Notes under the pieces: model-generated
The model's database searches: none
What the model saw: only the letters and a program-made list of their open reading frames with translations
What the model was told of the DNA's origin: nothing
From: a virus
Strand: one strand, 5' to 3'
IMG/VR virus record: IMGVR_UViG_3300050821_003884
Span: 1 to 64,000 of that record
Length of the DNA stretch: 64,000 nucleotides
Translations under genes and position numbers: made by a program
Shown: one piece after another, positions 16,171-24,322 of the stretch
How positions within the stretch are numbered: position 1 is the first letter of the stretch
Layout of the letters: each line of letters begins with the position of its first letter

Positions 16171-16249
16171 TTGTGTATCTCCTTCCGCCGTTGAGTATAG
16201 CGAGGCAAAAGGACACTTATGTGACTTATCTGTGAATTGCCGGGGAGTT

Positions 16250-16273
16250 ATATGATGATGATCATCATCATAT
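16250..16273. promoter_or_regulatory. Palindromic operator candidate, copy 3
   Basis: A 24-bp perfect palindrome extending ATGATGATGATCATCATCAT by AT on each side. It lies between the terminator of the long leftward operon and the 15616-16170 gene, where that gene's promoter should be. Confidence 0.7.
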
Positions 16274-16290
16274 GCAAATAAGTTACTGAC

Positions 16291-16319
16291 AATAAAAATA
16301 GGCGGCGTGTTCCGCCGCC
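16291..16319 (-). terminator. Terminator of the long leftward operon
   Basis: The minus strand reads GGCGGCG-GAACA-CGCCGCC followed by TATTTTTATT: a 7-bp GC stem and a U-run, 42 bp past the stop of the last gene of the block. Confidence 0.9.
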
Positions 16320-16360
16320 AATCCATTTACAAATCCAGTGGCTATTCTACTACCTCTGGC

Positions 16361-16558
16361 TCAGTGCTTTTTCTTCATGCTGTCCACTAGGTCGGCAGCC
16401 CGGTTTAACTCTATTGCAAGCTGTCTGGCTGCATCTGTGCCGATAGCCCAGTAGCCTTCTGCATCCTGTCCGATGTCGATGTAAACGCTCGGCTCGTCGC
16501 TGCCCTCATTCCCGCCTACGCTAACGCCGATTGGTAGATTATTCTTGTCCATGGCCAT
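16361..16558 (-). CDS. Unknown small protein
   Basis: 65 aa from ATG 16558, overlapping the upstream gene by 20 bases. VYIDIGQDAEGYWAIGTDAARQLAIELNRAADLVD suggests a beta-hairpin plus helix. Last gene of the long leftward block. Confidence 0.65.
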   Translation of the reverse strand: MAMDKNNLPIGVSVGGNEGSDEPSVYIDIGQDAEGYWAIGTDAARQLAIELNRAADLVDSMKKKH

Positions 16559-16919
16559 GCCCCCCTCGATCATGCAGGTACGCCTGATAGCGTGCTGTTC
16601 TCGCTTTAGTTTGATCGTCGATCTCCAAATCGATTGGACCCTCGTACTCTGCAATCCAGTCCGTATGGTAGTCTTTGCCGCGAGTCTCAACTCCGACCGC
16701 GATTATCTTTCGCATCTTGATGCGCTTCATATATTTGCGCAAAAAGACGAAGCCCGGAAAGTATCGGTTGCCGCCGAGTCGGTCCAGCCCGTTTCTGGGA
16801 AGATCGGGGTGCAGCCACTCACGAACCACCAAGCTCTCGTTGCTCTTTAGCTGCTTGTCGAGTTCTTCCGGACTGCTGAGGATTGCTTTATTTAATTCGT
16901 CCCATTCCATTTTTTCCAT
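16539..16919 (-). CDS. Unknown protein
   Basis: 126 aa, starting MEKMEWDELN 4 bp after the resolvase stop. No recognised domain; charged, with a predicted helical first third. The C-terminus (GGHGHGQE) overlaps the next gene. Confidence 0.65.
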   Translation of the reverse strand: MEKMEWDELNKAILSSPEELDKQLKSNESLVVREWLHPDLPRNGLDRLGGNRYFPGFVFLRKYMKRIKMRKIIAVGVETRGKDYHTDWIAEYEGPIDLEIDDQTKARTARYQAYLHDRGGHGHGQE

Positions 16920-16922
16920 TGC

Positions 16923-17585
16923 CTATACCGCCTCCATGCGGCGGATGATTTTCGCGACCGTGGTGCCGCGCCACGGCAAACCGGAGCGGCTCTTGTAGCC
17001 GCAGGCATTCAGGTCTTCTGCGATCTTCTTGGGAGTGGCTCCAGTCCCACGCCATTCACGAATCTGTTCCAGCGTGCTGGCCTCGGACGGCTTCTCTCCA
17101 AAAGCGTGACGACCTTCAGCCTTGCCGTGTTTTAATTTCTTGCGCCCTCGGGCGGCACGCAGCTTCTGCACGATCATGACGCGGTCATACTCGGCGATTG
17201 CGCCCATGATCTGGCGCATCAGCTTGCGGCTGGGATCGTCGCTGCACAGGTCCGGCTCATACACTGAGATCAGCGTAAAGCCGCGCTTGCGCAGGTCGGC
17301 GATGATGGTTTCCTGCACCATCAGGTCACGCGCCAGACGGTCAAGTTTCTCGATCAGGATGGTCTTGATGCCATTCTCTTCCAGAGCCGCCAGCAGGGAT
17401 GCCAGCGCAGGACGGTCATCCAGTTCCTTAGTGCCGGATATGGCCTCTTCGCGAAACACCTCGGCAATCTCAAAGGCGTTGTCCGCAGCGTACTTCTCAC
17501 AGGCGAGTATCTGGCGATCAAATCCATCGCCTTCCACCTGTGCGCGTCCAGATACGCGTAAATATGCAAATGCTTTTACTACCAC
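16923..17585 (-). CDS. Serine recombinase (resolvase/invertase family)
   Basis: 220 aa from GTG 17585 (CGGGAGGGG upstream). The N-terminal catalytic domain starts FAYLRVSGRAQ with Ser at 12. It continues with DRQ, EEAISG and EKLDRLARD, as in DNA resolvases that cut via a Ser-DNA bond. The C-terminal 50 residues hold a helix-turn-helix (TPKKIAEDLNACGYKSRSG). It is full-length for the resolvase type, shorter than large serine integrases. Since integration is served by the tyrosine enzyme, this one may resolve multimers or invert a segment; no target sites are evident. Confidence 0.9.
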   Translation of the reverse strand: MVVKAFAYLRVSGRAQVEGDGFDRQILACEKYAADNAFEIAEVFREEAISGTKELDDRPALASLLAALEENGIKTILIEKLDRLARDLMVQETIIADLRKRGFTLISVYEPDLCSDDPSRKLMRQIMGAIAEYDRVMIVQKLRAARGRKKLKHGKAEGRHAFGEKPSEASTLEQIREWRGTGATPKKIAEDLNACGYKSRSGLPWRGTTVAKIIRRMEAV

Positions 17586-17616
17586 TTACCCCTCCCGGTA
17601 ATTTAATTTACTGCTG

Positions 17617-18081
17617 CTACTTTCGCCGTCCGCTGACCCTGCGCCGGGGAATAGGTTTTAATCCCGGATCGCTACCGCCCAACAGAGCCAACCTGCGTGA
17701 CGCCTCCCACTCGATTAAGGTCTTTAGAGCCTTACGCACCAAGGCGCTCTTTTCCTGAATACCGGTGTACTCCTGCGCCTGCTTAATTAGTTTGTCGTCT
17801 AATGTCAGTGTCGTTCGCATGTCTCCTCCTGTAAGGTCGTCCTCTGACATCTCTTTCACCATTTCGGAAGTAATGGTCCGACCCGTGGCCTTCATGACAA
17901 GGAAGCCGTACTTGTCCCGTTTCAGTCTGGACGACGCGCTCAGCGGCGGCTCTGGTGCCTGTTCGGCCTTGCGGATCAGCTCGCTGACGGCGCTGCCCAG
18001 CTTGATACCCTTGGCGTCGGCGTAATATGACGCGATCTTCAGGGCGTCGTTGTCGATATGGAGATTCGTTCGTGTTCTCAT
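17617..18081 (-). CDS. Chimeric antitoxin: CopG/RHH-like antitoxin fused to a VapB-like antitoxin
   Basis: 154 aa from ATG 18081 (CGGGAGGG upstream). Residues 1-85 (MRTRTNLHIDNDALKIA..., GIKLGSAVSELIRKA, TITSEMVKEM) match one antitoxin family. Residues 88-154 (MRTTLTLDDKLIKQAQEYTG...) match VapB and resemble the next VapB upstream. The junction LTGGD is encoded by CTTACAGGAGGAGAC, a perfect ribosome site for the internal ATG, so the VapB half may also be made alone. No toxin lies downstream, which makes it an orphan. It could neutralise host toxins. Confidence 0.75.
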   Translation of the reverse strand: MRTRTNLHIDNDALKIASYYADAKGIKLGSAVSELIRKAEQAPEPPLSASSRLKRDKYGFLVMKATGRTITSEMVKEMSEDDLTGGDMRTTLTLDDKLIKQAQEYTGIQEKSALVRKALKTLIEWEASRRLALLGGSDPGLKPIPRRRVSGRRK

Positions 18082-18112
18082 ATGTATATTCCCTCCCGGT
18101 AGACGTTCTTTC

Positions 18113-18481
18113 TTATTTCCAAGCAACATGAATGGCAAGCGACTCGGCGATACTGCGCAGAGCCTTGTCTCTAGTCCATAGCTGAGTGGACGGGTTAATA
18201 AGAACGGCGGCAATCAAGTGGGCATCTGTCCAGCCGATGCCCCGGTTGTAAAGCTTCAGGTCTTCGATTAAGCGCCGGATTTCGCTCGATGTTGCCGGAT
18301 AAATCTGCGGTAGACCGTCGAGGCGGGAGATGGTTGTTAATCTTGCTGGCAACGGGCCTAATGCCAATTCGCCAATCACGAATGGATGCATCGTAATCTC
18401 GTCGGCATCAAGTCGCCGCTGCAACTCCAAATCACCGCGATTAAGGTGGTCGATCCAAATCGTTGTATCCGCGAGGATCAT
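18113..18481 (-). CDS. vapC: VapC toxin, PIN-domain ribonuclease
   Basis: 122 aa. MILADTTIWIDHL carries the first PIN aspartate (Asp5); a conserved Glu follows near 40, and GWTDAHLIAA and LWTRDKAL hold the later acidic residues. VapC toxins cut tRNA or rRNA. Its ATG overlaps the VapB stop (ATGA), the usual vapBC layout. Confidence 0.9.
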   Translation of the reverse strand: MILADTTIWIDHLNRGDLELQRRLDADEITMHPFVIGELALGPLPARLTTISRLDGLPQIYPATSSEIRRLIEDLKLYNRGIGWTDAHLIAAVLINPSTQLWTRDKALRSIAESLAIHVAWK

Positions 18482-18690
18482 GCTCTTCGCTTACTTTCCG
18501 GTGCAAACCTGCGGCGCGGAATCTGCGGAAAATCTGGAGCTGACCCGCCAAGCAGCGCTAGACGGCGTGCGCTTTCGCGTTCGATAAGCGCTTTCAATCC
18601 GGCGTTGACCAGTGCTGTTGGCTTGGTCAGTCCCGTCAATTCCTGCGCAGTGTTTAAAAGTTCGTCATCCAGCGCCAATGTTGTTCGCAT
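18478..18690 (-). CDS. vapB: VapB antitoxin
   Basis: 70 aa from ATG 18690 (GGGGGG upstream). MRTTLALDDELLNTAQELTG is a ribbon-helix-helix start; the tail with LALLGGSAPDFPQIPRRR is the toxin-binding part. The same LALLGGS-D/P-x-PRRR ending occurs in the downstream chimeric antitoxin, so the two are paralogues. It represses its own operon and blocks VapC. Confidence 0.85.
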   Translation of the reverse strand: MRTTLALDDELLNTAQELTGLTKPTALVNAGLKALIERESARRLALLGGSAPDFPQIPRRRFAPESKRRA

Positions 18691-18748
18691 GGTTCCCCCC
18701 ATGCGTTAATTATAGCATCACATGATGACACAATGCATGCATCGTAGA

Positions 18749-19225
18749 TCAGGGGTATATTACCGTTTGGGCATAAGGCTCGCGGTAGATTTCATGCCGC
18801 GTCTTTGGGTTGTCGAGCACGGTGTTGCCCTGATAGCGGATCGCCTTCTCCGCCACTTCCAGCGGGAACTCGACGCCAAGGTAGGCCAGCCCCGTTTCTT
18901 GCCAAGTGTTGTCGATTAAATTTCCAACGCCGTCGAGGTTCCACGCGTGATGAATCGGAAGAAACGCGCAGCCATCGGCCACTGCGTAGCCTTCCACAAA
19001 TCTGTATTTGCCTGTTCTGGCCAGCTTCAGCGCGTTAGAGAAGCAGCCTCTTGGGATGCCGCGCCGCATACGCTTCGGCAGGGGCCTCGGTTCGTACCAT
19101 GTGCCATGCAGCAACAGGAACTCCCCGATCCCCGCATAGGTGTACCCCTCCGGCATCTGCCCGCGAGTAACTCTGCCAAGTAACGTTAGCCAGTCTGTAA
19201 TAGCTTTCTGTGCATCTGAATTCAT
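18749..19225 (-). CDS. Phage protein with a Cys-His-Asp pattern
   Basis: 158 aa. RGCFSNALKLA, YVEGYA-like RFVEGYAV, PIHHAWNLD and NLIDNTW follow a layout seen in phage proteins where Cys, His and Asp could form a papain-like triad; enzyme activity is only an inference. It stands between VapB (58 bp gap) and a zinc-ribbon gene. Confidence 0.65.
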   Translation of the reverse strand: MNSDAQKAITDWLTLLGRVTRGQMPEGYTYAGIGEFLLLHGTWYEPRPLPKRMRRGIPRGCFSNALKLARTGKYRFVEGYAVADGCAFLPIHHAWNLDGVGNLIDNTWQETGLAYLGVEFPLEVAEKAIRYQGNTVLDNPKTRHEIYREPYAQTVIYP

Positions 19226-19317
19226 AGTTATAATTGTTCTCGCGGGGTGTTATCCTTCCGTCCCCCAGATTGAAGTGAGTAGTACCTCGGGCACCCCGCC
19301 ACTTATCTATCCAGTTT

Positions 19318-19545
19318 TTAAAGGTCGTCGCCAATCAGGGTGATGATTCTCGGCCTGCCGCCTTTGCGGGGGCGCGGCAGCTTGATCTCATCGACGTGCG
19401 ACGGCTGCTTCTTGCCGTTCCACGCCCGCGACCTGCACTTCTTGTTCTGGCAGTTCTGCGGCGGTGTCTTGCCGATGGAAACCCATTTATGGTGGCACTT
19501 GTTGCAGGTGCATTCATTAGCGGCGATAGTGATACTGCGAATCAT
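19318..19545 (-). CDS. Zinc-ribbon protein (family member 2)
   Basis: 75 aa. CNKCHHKW...CQNKKCRSRAWNGKK is the recurring ribbon of this genome, here C-x2-C...C-x4-C. The C-terminus is basic (RPRKGGRPR), compatible with nucleic-acid binding. ATGA overlap with the upstream gene. Confidence 0.75.
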   Translation of the reverse strand: MIRSITIAANECTCNKCHHKWVSIGKTPPQNCQNKKCRSRAWNGKKQPSHVDEIKLPRPRKGGRPRIITLIGDDL

Positions 19546-20030
19546 TCGTTCATCCTTGCCCTTTTCTCCTCGGGTGCTTCGGCCTGACGCCCGGAGTCCC
19601 AGAGGTGATTCCAGATGCGGTTATAGAGTGATGGCTCATGCCACGCCTGAAAGACCGCCACCAGCCCTTCGTGCGACAGCCGTTCCTGATCCTGCGCCCC
19701 GCAGCCGAAAAATGCGCAACCGAAAGGCGATGTCTCCCAAATCTGGCAGCGCCGCTGCACGTAGTAAATGCAGGAGCCGTCAGGCTTGGTCGCCATGACC
19801 AGCGTGGGGATGCGGAAGACTTCTCCATGCTTTGCGACGATGGCTCCGGGTGACGCCAGTAAATTTAATTCAGCCCACTGCAACGGGTCCGCGCCTTCCG
19901 GGATCATGCGATCCAGATCGGATGGGATGAGGAACCCCGGAAGGTACATGCAGTTCCTGCGGCAGGTGCGGCAGGAACAGCCCTCGCCGCGCTCTACGCC
20001 GAATTCCGTTCTTGTAATCACTTCAGTCAT
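19542..20030 (-). CDS. YkgJ-like cysteine-cluster protein
   Basis: 162 aa. CSCRTCRRNC near the N-terminus plus later cysteines in RRCQIW, GCAFFGC match the pattern of YkgJ-type putative zinc/iron-chelating proteins. Function unknown. Coupled by 4-base overlaps to both neighbours. Confidence 0.7.
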   Translation of the reverse strand: MTEVITRTEFGVERGEGCSCRTCRRNCMYLPGFLIPSDLDRMIPEGADPLQWAELNLLASPGAIVAKHGEVFRIPTLVMATKPDGSCIYYVQRRCQIWETSPFGCAFFGCGAQDQERLSHEGLVAVFQAWHEPSLYNRIWNHLWDSGRQAEAPEEKRARMNE

Positions 20031-20422
20031 TGACCGTCCTGTATCTTTTCCTGACGCACAAAAACAAAAGGCGCGTCGAAAAGCTCCTTAATAAATGCCT
20101 CATAGTCGCCGTGGTTGAGAATCTCGTACAGCCTGCCGTTCTCCGATGCCGCCTCTAGCGATCCGCCGGTGCTCCGCAGGGCAAAGATGCAGTAATTGCG
20201 CGCACCGGGAACCTCCGCCCTATACCAGCTTTTTCGGTCCTCCGACTCAAAGGCTTTGTCGTCCTCGTAGTAGCGGAAGCGATAGGTAAGCTCGTACTTA
20301 TCGTCCGGGATCACCTCGCGCAGGCAGGCCATCCAGTCCTGCTTTTCTGTCGTCTTCAGAAACCAGACGCCGACAACCTTGTCGTCGAGCTGGATGCCGT
20401 CAAAGGTCTTCTCATCCGTCAT
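20027..20422 (-). CDS. Unknown protein
   Basis: 131 aa, not recognised. Predicted alpha/beta, with a hydrophilic start and an aromatic-rich middle (YRFRYYEDD). Overlaps both neighbours by 4 bases. Confidence 0.65.
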   Translation of the reverse strand: MTDEKTFDGIQLDDKVVGVWFLKTTEKQDWMACLREVIPDDKYELTYRFRYYEDDKAFESEDRKSWYRAEVPGARNYCIFALRSTGGSLEAASENGRLYEILNHGDYEAFIKELFDAPFVFVRQEKIQDGQ

Positions 20423-20628
20423 TGCGCTGTACCTCTCTGCTTGTCGCTGATGGCCATTTCAATTCCGTACTCGCCGACTTCCGTTTCGCAAACCGTGAAA
20501 CTCAGTCTGCGCCCATTGTCGAGAGTCAGCACCGGGTTCGTGGTACGCGGACGGTGCGACAGGCCAGTGCCGAACCATCCCCAGTCAACATCGACAATCG
20601 TGCGACCGATTAAATCAGCTTTTCGCAT
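20419..20628 (-). CDS. Unknown small protein
   Basis: 69 aa, not recognised. MRKADLIGRTIVDVDW...PVLTLDNGRRLSFTV looks like a small beta-barrel. First gene of a four-gene coupled run leading to the zinc ribbon at 19.3 kb. Confidence 0.6.
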   Translation of the reverse strand: MRKADLIGRTIVDVDWGWFGTGLSHRPRTTNPVLTLDNGRRLSFTVCETEVGEYGIEMAISDKQRGTAQ

Positions 20629-20654
20629 TCAGCCAGCTCCGGCTACTTCTCTGT

Positions 20655-21260
20655 TCACTCATAACAGCTCCAAACTTCTTCTAGGTCGAGAACGAATCCC
20701 TGTACTGGATTTATGCCCGTAAGGCTGGAAGCTGAGGACACCTCGCCAATCAGGCCAAACGCATTGTAGATGTAGCAACGTCTGTCCTTCGGATCAATCA
20801 GCCAGCCAAGAGCCGCACCATTTTTCGCCCAGCGCTCCATCTTTTCCTGAGCCTCTTTCAGGGAGTCGCTCGGAGAACGAAGCTCGATGACGAAGTTGGG
20901 GCAGACAGGCGGGTAGCCCTTCAGAGCACCTTTGGGCAGTTGCCCCAAGCGCTCCTCTGTAACGTAAGCAGCGTCTGGGCACATACGGTCACGGCTGGCT
21001 GGGGATGCGGCGTCCGGGAAAATAAATTCCGTGCTGGAATCGAAGCAGCGCCCTCGTCTGTGTGTCTTCCACCAATTACGTAGCTGCGCGGCGATCTCTG
21101 AGTTTGCGTCGCCAGTCTCACCACCTGTTGGCGGATTCATGAAAATTTCTCCTCCTCTAATTTCGATCTGCATAGAGCTGAAGGCGCGACACAACTCGTC
21201 GTATTCCTCGTCAGTAAGTTGCGGGTCAAAGATGACCCTGTGTGCTTGTATGGTTGCCAT
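20655..21260 (-). CDS. Uma2-family protein (putative endonuclease), copy 1
   Basis: 201 aa. EEYDELCRAF...IEIRGGEIFMNPPT, CPDAAYV, FVIELRSPSDSLKEAQEKM, GAALGWLIDP and YIYN follow the Uma2 (DUF820) fold. Its D...E-x-R/K residues place it in the PD-(D/E)XK superfamily. Uma2 genes are abundant in Acidobacteriota and cyanobacteria and their role is unsettled. A second, divergent copy lies at 24.6 kb. Confidence 0.85.
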   Translation of the reverse strand: MATIQAHRVIFDPQLTDEEYDELCRAFSSMQIEIRGGEIFMNPPTGGETGDANSEIAAQLRNWWKTHRRGRCFDSSTEFIFPDAASPASRDRMCPDAAYVTEERLGQLPKGALKGYPPVCPNFVIELRSPSDSLKEAQEKMERWAKNGAALGWLIDPKDRRCYIYNAFGLIGEVSSASSLTGINPVQGFVLDLEEVWSCYE

Positions 21261-21263
21261 GAT

Positions 21264-21689
21264 TCAACTCCTTATTGGTCGTTGCACCGACTTCTCCGTG
21301 TTGGGGACGCTGGGCTTGGGGCCGATACCGTCCCAGATATTGCGGCCCTGCTCCCAGCACAGGCCCATGCGCGTGAAATACGGCACGTCTGAGAGAAAGC
21401 CGAACAGGTGGTACTGATTACTCAGGTCCACCACCTGCGACTCTCGCGGATACATTTCCACCATTTCCGTCTCCGGCCCCAGCAGCTCATTTTTAATTCG
21501 CTGGAAGTCGCGCCAGTCGTGCTTGGCGGTACGCTCGTTGTCCCGGATGGATAGGTGGATGATGTCCGGGCCGCCCTCCTTAGGGTTGGGATACCGGCGC
21601 ATGATGACGTGATACCGGTTGTTGTGAAATAAAACTCCCTGACCGTCGGGCAATTGCTCCATCTGAAACGGCGACCAGCTTCTAGGCAT
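21264..21689 (-). CDS. Conserved phage protein (DUF7694-like)
   Basis: 141 aa. HLSIRDNERTAKHDWRDFQR, IKNELLGPETEMVEMYPRES and VDLSNQYHLFGF form a signature I know from small phage proteins of unknown function. It overlaps the upstream zinc-ribbon gene by 8 bases. Confidence 0.75.
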   Translation of the reverse strand: MPRSWSPFQMEQLPDGQGVLFHNNRYHVIMRRYPNPKEGGPDIIHLSIRDNERTAKHDWRDFQRIKNELLGPETEMVEMYPRESQVVDLSNQYHLFGFLSDVPYFTRMGLCWEQGRNIWDGIGPKPSVPNTEKSVQRPIRS

Positions 21690-22116
21690 TCTGCTCCTCT
21701 GGCCCCGTCTCCTTCGTCTTTACCAGATACGTTGTGCGCCTCGGCTGGAGCGCCTTCAGCCTTGCGATCTGCTGGTCGAGGACGAACAAAAACGCCTTCT
21801 CCCTGCAAACACACTCGTTCTTCTTGTGGTCGCACGGGCCGAATCCGACAATCATGTCGTCGATGATGGTTCGCGCCTCGGTGAACACCTCCAGCATCAG
21901 CTCGTAGCTCGGGGCGCGGGGAGCCTCTGTGCCCGTCTCGATCTGCGAAAGAAAAGGGACACTGGCATACGGCTCTGCGAAGCGGTGATCCTCGCCGTTC
22001 CAGCTTCTGATCTTGCACTTTGCGCAGCGATGGGGCTTCGCGTCAGCGTCCCACTCCCAGCCGCAGTGAACACATCTGCAATGGAAGACTGTCTTGGTTT
22101 TAAGGGTGATAGGCAT
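21682..22116 (-). CDS. Zinc-ribbon protein (family member 3)
   Basis: 144 aa. Residues 13-40 hold CRCVHCGWEWD...CAKCKIRSWNG. A second Cys/His group (GPCDHKKNECVC) lies near residue 95, followed by a helical segment. Overlaps the DUF7694-like gene. Confidence 0.75.
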   Translation of the reverse strand: MPITLKTKTVFHCRCVHCGWEWDADAKPHRCAKCKIRSWNGEDHRFAEPYASVPFLSQIETGTEAPRAPSYELMLEVFTEARTIIDDMIVGFGPCDHKKNECVCREKAFLFVLDQQIARLKALQPRRTTYLVKTKETGPEEQNA

Positions 22117-22169
22117 GGGGAAATGCTCTCCTGAAAATTACTTTTGGTGCGTGTCTACTCCAGCCCACT

Positions 22170-22514
22170 TTAATGAGTTGGCTGCCGGTTCTCGCGGAAC
22201 TTGCGATGCAGCTCGGCGATACTCCTGCGGGCTTCGGCCACAGGCAGCCTGTGACCGTACTTCCTGCGAAAGGTTTCAACGCTGCGATCAAGCAACGCAT
22301 CCCAGTTGTTCGCATCGATCAGGCCCGCACAGGTCTTGCACGCCGCCCAGTCGGACTCGGAATTAATGTTCAGCTTGCTGCCGTCCGGCTTGGGTAACTG
22401 CGACACATTAAAATCTCTTGCCGGGTAATCGGCGTAAATGGGGCTATCAGAGCAAAAGTCGCAAATCGGCCCCTCCGGCGGCTCGCTAAGGTAAACTGTC
22501 TCTCCGCTTTTCAT
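22170..22514 (-). CDS. Small zinc-finger protein, CDFC/CKTC type
   Basis: 114 aa. ICDFCSDSP...WAACKTCAGLIDANNWDALLDRSV is a C-x2-C...C-x2-C finger followed by a helix. The same domain starts the 421-aa protein at 26.2-27.4 kb (CDFC...CATC-EGFI-x3-NWDAV), so the two are related. Function unknown. Confidence 0.7.
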   Translation of the reverse strand: MKSGETVYLSEPPEGPICDFCSDSPIYADYPARDFNVSQLPKPDGSKLNINSESDWAACKTCAGLIDANNWDALLDRSVETFRRKYGHRLPVAEARRSIAELHRKFRENRQPTH

Positions 22515-22520
22515 TCTGCT

Positions 22521-22868
22521 CTATTCTACCACCGTGGTGTCAACTGCAACCTCGTGTGTCGTTCCATCCGGTATGGGTGGACGGCCAGCCACGGCGCGAA
22601 GCAGCCCCTCCTGTACGTTGCGGCGAACATCGAGGACAGCTTGAAGCGCGACAAGGGAAGTGCGCAGCGAGGCTCGCTCAGTCTCGGTGATGGCCGTCCC
22701 TCGCGCCACCTCCAGCAGGATTATGCGATGCTCATTTAAAAAATCTGCCGCAGCGTTGGCCAGCGCAGCGGTCGCTTCCTCGAACAGCTTTACATGTGCG
22801 TTGACGCGCTCGACGCCTTCTGGGGTCTGCAAGCCTTGGGGTGTGAGGTCAATCTCCTCGATTTCCAT
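22521..22868 (-). CDS. Unknown helical protein
   Basis: 115 aa, mostly predicted helix (VNAHVKLFEEATAALANAAA, then a second heptad-like region), with a flexible C-terminus. Overlaps the upstream gene by 1 base. Confidence 0.6.
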   Translation of the reverse strand: MEIEEIDLTPQGLQTPEGVERVNAHVKLFEEATAALANAAADFLNEHRIILLEVARGTAITETERASLRTSLVALQAVLDVRRNVQEGLLRAVAGRPPIPDGTTHEVAVDTTVVE

Positions 22869-23050
22869 TAGTAGTCCTCCGGTTCAATCGGTTCGTCTAC
22901 ATCCGCTTGGGTGTAGTGCGTGAATATTACTGGGCGGTAGCGTGCCAGCTTCTCGGCCTTGCACTTGGCGCAGACGCGGCAGAGCGGGATGCCTCTGCCG
23001 TCTTGCTCCCACCAGCTCTCCAGCCCAGAGCCACAGGAACAGGGGCGCAT
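22868..23050 (-). CDS. Small phage zinc-finger protein (CSCGSG type)
   Basis: 60 aa from ATG 23050 (TAATG overlap with the upstream stop). MRPCSCGSGLESWWEQDGRG, CRVCAKCKAEKLARYRPVIF and the ending PIEPEDY match a small family frequent in phage genomes: four cysteines and a basic helix. Function unknown. Confidence 0.8.
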   Translation of the reverse strand: MRPCSCGSGLESWWEQDGRGIPLCRVCAKCKAEKLARYRPVIFTHYTQADVDEPIEPEDY

Positions 23051-23532
23051 TAGCTTATCTCCTGCGGCGTCTTCCATGCCTGCTGGTTGCGGATTTCTAA
23101 AACCTGCTGAATGGATAGCTTGTCGATATCCCAGCCCTTGGCCTTGCAGTACTGCGCCACGAACTCGCCGCGCATGCGGAGGATGGTGTGCTGTTCCTGT
23201 GTACCGCCTGCGACGGTGACTCCACCGGGCAGTGCGATTTCTGGTACGTGGTTGGCCAGCGCATAGCGGGGCGTGAAGAAGTCTTCCAGCTTTCCGGTGT
23301 CGCGGTTGATGTGCTTGCGGATGCCGTAAATGTCGTGCGATAAGTCCTGCAAGGGGCCTTCCAGCATGCTCTTGAAGTCGAGCGCACAGGCGTTGGCGTG
23401 GCACGCCATAAGGTCCATTACCAGCGTGCGCTTGTCGTCAGGGTAGTGCGTGAACGCGGCCAGTGCGCGGTCAGCGACCTGCACAAGCAAGTCGAATTCC
23501 GGCTTGGAAATTTCCCAGTTGGTGATCGTCAT
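23050..23532 (-). CDS. Phage protein of unknown function
   Basis: 160 aa from ATG 23532 (CTGGAGGAAATTT upstream). Helical N-terminal half (FDLLVQVADRALAAFTHYPD, MDLMACHANACAL), then FFTPRYALANHVPEIALPGG. It resembles phage proteins I cannot assign to a function. Confidence 0.65.
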   Translation of the reverse strand: MTITNWEISKPEFDLLVQVADRALAAFTHYPDDKRTLVMDLMACHANACALDFKSMLEGPLQDLSHDIYGIRKHINRDTGKLEDFFTPRYALANHVPEIALPGGVTVAGGTQEQHTILRMRGEFVAQYCKAKGWDIDKLSIQQVLEIRNQQAWKTPQEIS

Positions 23533-23771
23533 TTTAAATTTCCTCCAGTCAGGGCGCTGATACATGCCTCAGAGGGCCAGCGGTTGATGTCGCTGCGGCA
23601 GTCGCCGCTGTAGCCCGGTGGATGAGCGCCGTCGCAGCAGCCGCAATCTTCCCAGTCGTCGGGCGGATTTTCGGCGTAGGTAGGGTTCGGTGCCAGCTCC
23701 CATGCCTTGGGGTCTACATAGAAACCCTTCGACTGGGCAACAGGCTGGTTATTGCTGGGTTGGGTCGTCAT
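23529..23771 (-). CDS. Unknown Cys/Trp-rich small protein
   Basis: 80 aa from ATG 23771 (AGGAG upstream). DDWEDCGCCDGAHPPGYSGDC contains four cysteines that could bind metal. ATGA overlap with the downstream gene. Confidence 0.6.
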   Translation of the reverse strand: MTTQPSNNQPVAQSKGFYVDPKAWELAPNPTYAENPPDDWEDCGCCDGAHPPGYSGDCRSDINRWPSEACISALTGGNLK

Positions 23772-23863
23772 GTCATTACTCCTACTGAGAAAGGCGAGGA
23801 TACTCTCAACAAAGGTCAGCATCGTTTCCCTCACGCAAATCGGTTTACCTGCGGTTGCGGCGT

Positions 23864-24283
23864 TCACTTCTTACTGCTCCTGTAGGCGTCGATCAGCTCC
23901 TGAATCTGGCCGTCCGCTGCGGACAGCAGGCTCTGAGCCTGATCTTTCACGACATTGCTACCGCTCTGGAAGGCCCATTGCTGAACAAAAAGGTCGCCAT
24001 CGTCGGTCTGCATTGTTAAGGCAACCGCCTGAATACTGGAAGAGTCCTTGGCAAGGGCATCGCTCAGCGTGACCACGTGCAGCCTCCAGCGGGTGCCCGT
24101 GGACGCGGATTCGTAGCGCGGACTGCGGGCAATATCATCGCGCAGGGCGGAGCAAAAACGTCCGCCGACAAAGTCGTCGGCTTCGTTGGTGCAGGTGACT
24201 TCGATAGGCTGCTTGTTGGGCTGTGCATGGCACAGGCTGGCGGTGAAAACTAAGGCAGAGAGTATTACAGTAGTAAGTTTCAT
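23864..24283 (-). CDS. Exported protein with signal peptide
   Basis: 139 aa. MKLTTVILSALVFTASLCHA is a classical signal peptide with cleavage after CHA-Q. The mature part has two cysteines (TCTNEADD..., RFCSAL) able to form a disulfide. Probably periplasmic; function unknown. Preceded by the start-associated block (CCGGGAGGGG). Confidence 0.7.
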   Translation of the reverse strand: MKLTTVILSALVFTASLCHAQPNKQPIEVTCTNEADDFVGGRFCSALRDDIARSPRYESASTGTRWRLHVVTLSDALAKDSSSIQAVALTMQTDDGDLFVQQWAFQSGSNVVKDQAQSLLSAADGQIQELIDAYRSSKK

Positions 24284-24322
24284 TTCCCCTCCCGGAAATC
24301 GGTTTATGTGTAGTTGCTGTTT

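Noticed and set aside
16171-16326. Longer N-terminus for the Pro/Trp-repeat gene
   Set aside because: The extension crosses the 24-bp palindrome and terminator arm; ATG 16170 has its own GGAG site.
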